From Neodiprion pinetum (lineage: Eukaryota > Arthropoda > Insecta > Hymenoptera > Diprionidae), in NCBI RefSeq assembly GCF_021155775.2, contig NC_060237.1:17816970-17880969 (forward strand): a DNA stretch of 64,000 bases, given 5' to 3'. The notes under the pieces are model-generated. The model searched no databases and was not told where the DNA came from. It saw nothing but the letters and a program-made list of their open reading frames with translations. Position 1 is the first letter of the stretch. The number at the start of each line of letters is the position of its first letter. This document shows, one piece after another, positions 59,833-64,000 of the stretch. The position numbers and the translations under genes are program-made.

Positions 59833-60740
59833 ACCGCGTAGCGGACCCGAAGCGCGGGATCCGGGAGGTTGAGAACCCGGTACTCGAAATTTGCGGAGCG
59901 CGACTCTTATCCGTCCGCTCTACTGCGCGGTTGTTACCCGACTGAGGAACTCGGCTAGCCGATTTTAGATTGGTGACGTCACTTTCCGAACATCCGAAAA
60001 TTCAAACTCTGGTTTCGAACTGTAATACTAGGTATGATGATGTATGATGTATGATGTACGATGTATGATGTATGATGTATGATGATATGATATGATGTAT
60101 AATGATTTTAGCTTTCACATTTCATACAAGAAATACACACTTCATCTCTCCTGCCGATTCCAGACACAAGCGGCCAGGCCCTTCGATGGTCAGCCGTTGA
60201 CTGAAGATGTATCCTTCGGTTAACGGGTCAGCTGATAACGCTGCCGTTCTGCGACAGTTGGATGATGAAAAATTTCGCTCGTATCTTTCAAATGTGTGTT
60301 AAAATACACTCGAAGTGTTGAGAAGCTTCGTTCTTTCTCTCCCTATCACCTATTTAGGTCTTCAAATCACTACGCAGCGTTAAATACTGTCTCATATACG
60401 AAGCATCCATTTCATCTCGTTCAAAATTAGCGCATCCGTGATGTATTACCGTTACTCTGAATTTTTTTCCATCCGAATATTTTTCGAAAAATAAATTCTG
60501 CTCCTCCACCCAACGCAGATACTTCACTTGCGACCAGCTAAAACAGCGTTTCGATTCTATGCCTATGAAAATTCAAGATCGAGAGGGCAAATGAAAAGTT
60601 ATTGGAATAATTATAAATACTAATGTTATGGAATACATCAAGCGCGCGTCGAATAGAATCTCATTTCGAAATGAATAATTCTTCTCTTTTCATATCATAG
60701 CTAATCTAGTAATATAGGTAAATAGGATGGTTGGAGGTGT
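59822..60740 (-). repeat. 0.95-kb dispersed repeat, copy 3 (right arm)
   Basis: Inverted partner of 55,096-56,110, with TGACGTCA at 59,974-59,981 and the TGTATGATGATGTATG-type microsatellite at about 60,035-60,105. It has a single GC-rich block, not two. Confidence 0.9.
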
Positions 60741-62331
60741 TCGGAAATGGTAGGAGGTGGTCGGCGCTGGCAGAAGGTGATAGGGGGTGATCGAAAGTGG
60801 CCATTGATGGTCGGAGGTGGCAGGGGGAGGTAGGAGGTGTTCGAAAATGGTCGTACATTTCATAAGTTAAAGTCGACGATGATCCGGCGCATCAATTTTA
60901 TCGTTACAGATTTTCGTTTCCCATGAGGCATAGAGTATTCAACAACGATAATGCAATCCTTAAAATTCATCATTCATCTCTGTCTGGAAAGCTGATTCGC
61001 AAGGCGTGGTATTCTAGATATATCAAAACTAAGCTAGCGGCACGTGTTTGCATTGTTATAAAAATACCCGTACTCTACATACACTGTTTCTAATCTTTTG
61101 CTACATTTGGTTTAATCCCCATGCTTCCACAGCACGAATAGTCGGAAATGTTTTTGATTATCAATAATAAAATAAAAGAAGTAACAAAGCTTAGATTTAT
61201 TGTTAAAGCTCTAATGAATACATCAAACTGCGGTCGAATCAATTCATTTATTATTTGCACATGACCTCTGTATATTTGATAAATTATTCCTAAATACATT
61301 GAAACATATGTATTTATAATGAAATATCATGCAATGGGCTGTGTAAACTATAAACTATAATTTCTATCAAATAGCTGCTTTTGTGTCAACAGGGCTTTGA
61401 GACTCAGTTAAGTTGGATCTCGATTTTTGCCATCGTATGTAGGACATTGGGTTACAAGAACAAATGCGAATTACGAACAACTCCGTATTAGAGATAAGGA
61501 TATTTTAGTTCAAGTATACCTATACACAGAAATCCGTATGTGAATATACTAAAACCTCTATGTTTATTGTAAAAGTCTAGTTTTAAATATGTGCATATAT
61601 GTATATACACATTCATAAGTATATATGTACATATACACACATACATGTACATAAATAATTGCCAAGAAAAGAGAAACAGTCGCAACTTGTCGCAAATAGA
61701 GTAAAGCGCAAGATTAATAATATACAAATTACACAAGCGCACCATAAAACATGGCAAGGGTAATCCTAGTGCAGTGATTGTATAAACTGAAGAAATATAC
61801 ATTTACATATACATGATATAAGTTAATAGACTAGAAAAGGGTATTTAGAGAGCTTATCTAATTCCGATCTTGTCACAATAGATCATTAACATAATCGATA
61901 TACGGTTAAAGCTGTATTAGCTACATTTACTATTAGAGATAATATTTTTTATCCATTTTTATAGTTATTTAATTTCTTCTACAACAATTTTTCAAACTTC
62001 ACCGCAAAATGCCCAAAGAGTTCTCGTAGTGCAAATACGAGTCCAATTACCTTACAGATGGCATTACATTGATTTTTGCCTTCTCGCGTCGAGTTATAAA
62101 TACAGAGAAATCTCAATGAGAGCTCATTTATATAAGATTTATTGCAGTGCTATATTCGTAGATGTACATGTTATTCTATCTTATATACTGTCCTAAATTT
62201 TAAACACACAGCACAACAATGGCTGAAAGCACAATGGCAAGAAGAGAGGAGCAATCTGCATCTTAATAAATCTTTTCTTCTGCATACGTAGCGGAGCGAT
62301 GTCACGTCGGAGGATATGTACTAGTGGATCA
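60741..62331 (-). other. Mirror of the Unc-76 3' flank
   Basis: Reverse complement of about 53,505-55,095, including the inverted-orientation minisatellite near 60,730-60,845. No independent gene is supported. Confidence 0.55.
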
Positions 62332-63105
62332 CTAGGTGGGGCACAGATCTGAAACATAATTATGTTAAAAGTCTTCAACATCTCTTACAGAAGGTAGGTA
62401 CGTTGCCAGACCTTATATACCAACAATGAATATTCATGGAGGCTATATTCATAAATACTTACAAAAGTAAGCTAATATTTTACTCGCAATTGCTTATTAC
62501 TGATAACTTGATATGATTACAATTTTGTTTATTACGGTTTACTTATTTTCAGACAATCCTGAAGTTGTATTCCAAGTTTTTCTAAAAATTCATCGCCTGA
62601 ATAACATTACGAACTTCAACCTCACGATAATAACGGGACCGTGAAATATACAAGTGTTTATCTCGCACGGATCCAAGACAAGGTGAAAGAAATCAACCCA
62701 CCTTTCAATATGTAGTCCGTTGATAATGTGGGCACCGTTGGACTATCCTCATTAATAGCCTTTAATACTGAAAACAAAAACATATTATTAATTTCGAATG
62801 ACGTTATTAAGTAATTGTTGGTACTGTTACCAAGAACTTGTAAAACTTACTCTTAATGAGGACTTGTAAAGCTTGATTATCAGGTGGGCCACTGTCCATG
62901 TGATAAGGTATCACTGTTGTAAAATACTGTAAATTATCGATATATTTTTGTCTGGTTAGAAACGTATCTCATAGGTCTAACAAGATTGACAAAGTACTAA
63001 TCAGACTTTGCTCGTAAATCTAAGATGCCTACCTTGGAATCTTGTATGGATCTATGCTGCGGCAAAGGGCTATTACTATTTTCTATTCGGTTTTTCTTCT
63101 TTGTC
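62332..63105 (-). pseudogene. Unc-76: Unc-76/FEZ 3' terminal exons, 5'-truncated (right arm)
   Basis: Minus-strand mirror of the left-arm fragment: partial exon 63,033-63,105, then 62,851-62,926, 62,702-62,767 and 62,332-62,348 with the stop codon. Exon sequence and splice sites are the same, including the Leu-to-Ser and Val-to-Asp changes in the conserved tail. A C-run and satellite sequence truncate it at the 5' side exactly as in the left arm. The 3' UTR equivalent has one substitution seen by eye. Confidence 0.75.
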
Positions 63106-64000
63106 ACCCTACCCTCCCCCCCCCCCCCCCCCCCCCCGCACCGTGCCTCTATTACCACTACCACTCCTATTTCTACACCTACATCTGATCCTACTCCTAC
63201 TTCTACTCCTGATACTACTTCTTTCCCTGATACTACTCCTACTCCCGATCCTGATCCTACTTCATCAAATATTATAATGATGCTAAACTCACCGAGCACA
63301 AATCCTCGTCTTCCTCGTCCTCCTCCTCGTCCAGCTCGACCGCCTCCATCTACCGCTCACCACCTTCAACGACCACCGCTAACCACCTTGGGTTATACCT
63401 GGAATAGTGATAAATATTTTTAGTATAAGAACACATCAAAAATATCATGTAAGGATTAATATAATTAATTAATAGATAATAAATTTTATTAGCGCATTTG
63501 AAGCTACTGAACATGGTCTTGCGCGAAAAATGAATTGAAGTAATTTATTGTAAACATGACAAGTTTGAAAAATTTCAAATACAATGTTAATGCAATTACC
63601 AATAAATATTATCAAAATGTTTTACTCACCGAGCACAAATCCTCCTCCTCCGCGTCCACCTTGTTCTTCTCATCTTCCTCGTCCTCCTTCTCGTCCACCT
63701 CCAACCACCGCCAACCACCTCCACCAACCACCGATAACCACCTCGGATTATACCTGGAACAGTAATAAATATTTTCAGTATAAGAACACACCAAATATAC
63801 TATATAAGGACTAATGTAATTATTCAATCAATTGATAATATAATAAATTTCACTAGCGCAATTATAGCTACTGAATATGTGCTTGCTTCAAAAATGAATC
63901 GAAATAATTTATTGTAAACATGACCCTACATGACATAACCCTACCCTAACTCACCCTACCCTACCCTACCTTACCGCCCACCATAGCCTTACCTACCCCA
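63106..64000 (-). repeat. Minus-strand array units in the right arm
   Basis: Mirror of 51,834-52,728: a C homopolymer (about 63,115-63,137), TCCTAC hexamers, splice-framed blocks at about 63,293-63,398 and 63,630-63,753, and ACCCT runs at the very end. Confidence 0.85.

Larger units (their letters stand above)
58567..64000 (-). repeat. Giant palindrome, right arm (runs off the window)
   Basis: Reverse complement of 51,834-57,438. It has nine instead of ten 115-bp copies, one instead of two copies of the GC-rich ~54-bp block, and a few substitutions (for example in the region matching 53,594 and 55,549). The last bases of the window still pair with about 51,834, so the outer boundary is not seen. 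Confidence 0.95.

Noticed and set aside
1..64000. CRISPR arrays, operons, tRNA or rRNA genes
   Set aside because: The gene structure is eukaryotic with introns. No regular spacer-repeat arrays were seen, and I recognised no tRNA cloverleaf or rRNA block by eye; a covariance-model scan would be the decisive test.

Overview
The window is nuclear DNA of an insect. It is AT-rich, its introns are long with ordinary GT-AG junctions, and it carries several short non-autonomous DNA transposons. A hymenopteran source is my best guess from the style of the formin N-terminus; the sequence alone does not prove it.

Region by region: 1-25.9 kb has no recognisable gene and is upstream or 5' regulatory DNA of the next gene, with foldback elements (12.54-12.66, 13.55-14.03 and 19.46-20.09 kb) and a 0.62-kb direct repeat pair (16.93 and 22.22 kb). 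From 25.96 to 40.87 kb lies a complete plus-strand Daam formin (Dishevelled-associated activator of morphogenesis). I resolve ten coding exons that join in frame to 1085 residues: GBD/FH3, coiled coil, FH1, FH2 and DAD. Its 9.8-kb first intron holds three transposon-like insertions, including a 900-bp piggyBac-type element flanked by TTAA. From 40.9 to about 47.4 kb I see the likely Daam 3' UTR and then featureless AT-rich DNA.

From 47.46 kb to the end the sequence changes character. It is a dense mosaic of nested repeats: a 0.95-kb repeat, 350-500-bp units with a G-rich minisatellite framed by splice-like AG and GTGAGT, GGAGTA hexamer arrays, a 115-bp tandem repeat, and homopolymeric G. These sit inside a very large palindrome. 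Bases from about 51,834 to 57,438 reappear almost unchanged in reverse complement at about 58,567 to 64,000 and run off the window. Each arm carries a 5'-truncated 3' end of the kinesin-adaptor gene Unc-76 (FEZ family), whose last exons still have usable splice sites. The palindrome centre is a G-rich/C-rich inverted block around a spacer of about 45 bp. The centre-proximal repeat units (57,439-58,566) differ between arms far more than the outer arms do. This argues against a trivial read-foldback artefact and fits a real, homogenised palindrome or a complex assembly join.

Functionally, Daam is a Rho-regulated actin nucleator and elongator. Unc-76 is an axonal transport adaptor, present here only as duplicated terminal exons. 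The sequence shows no direct link between them.
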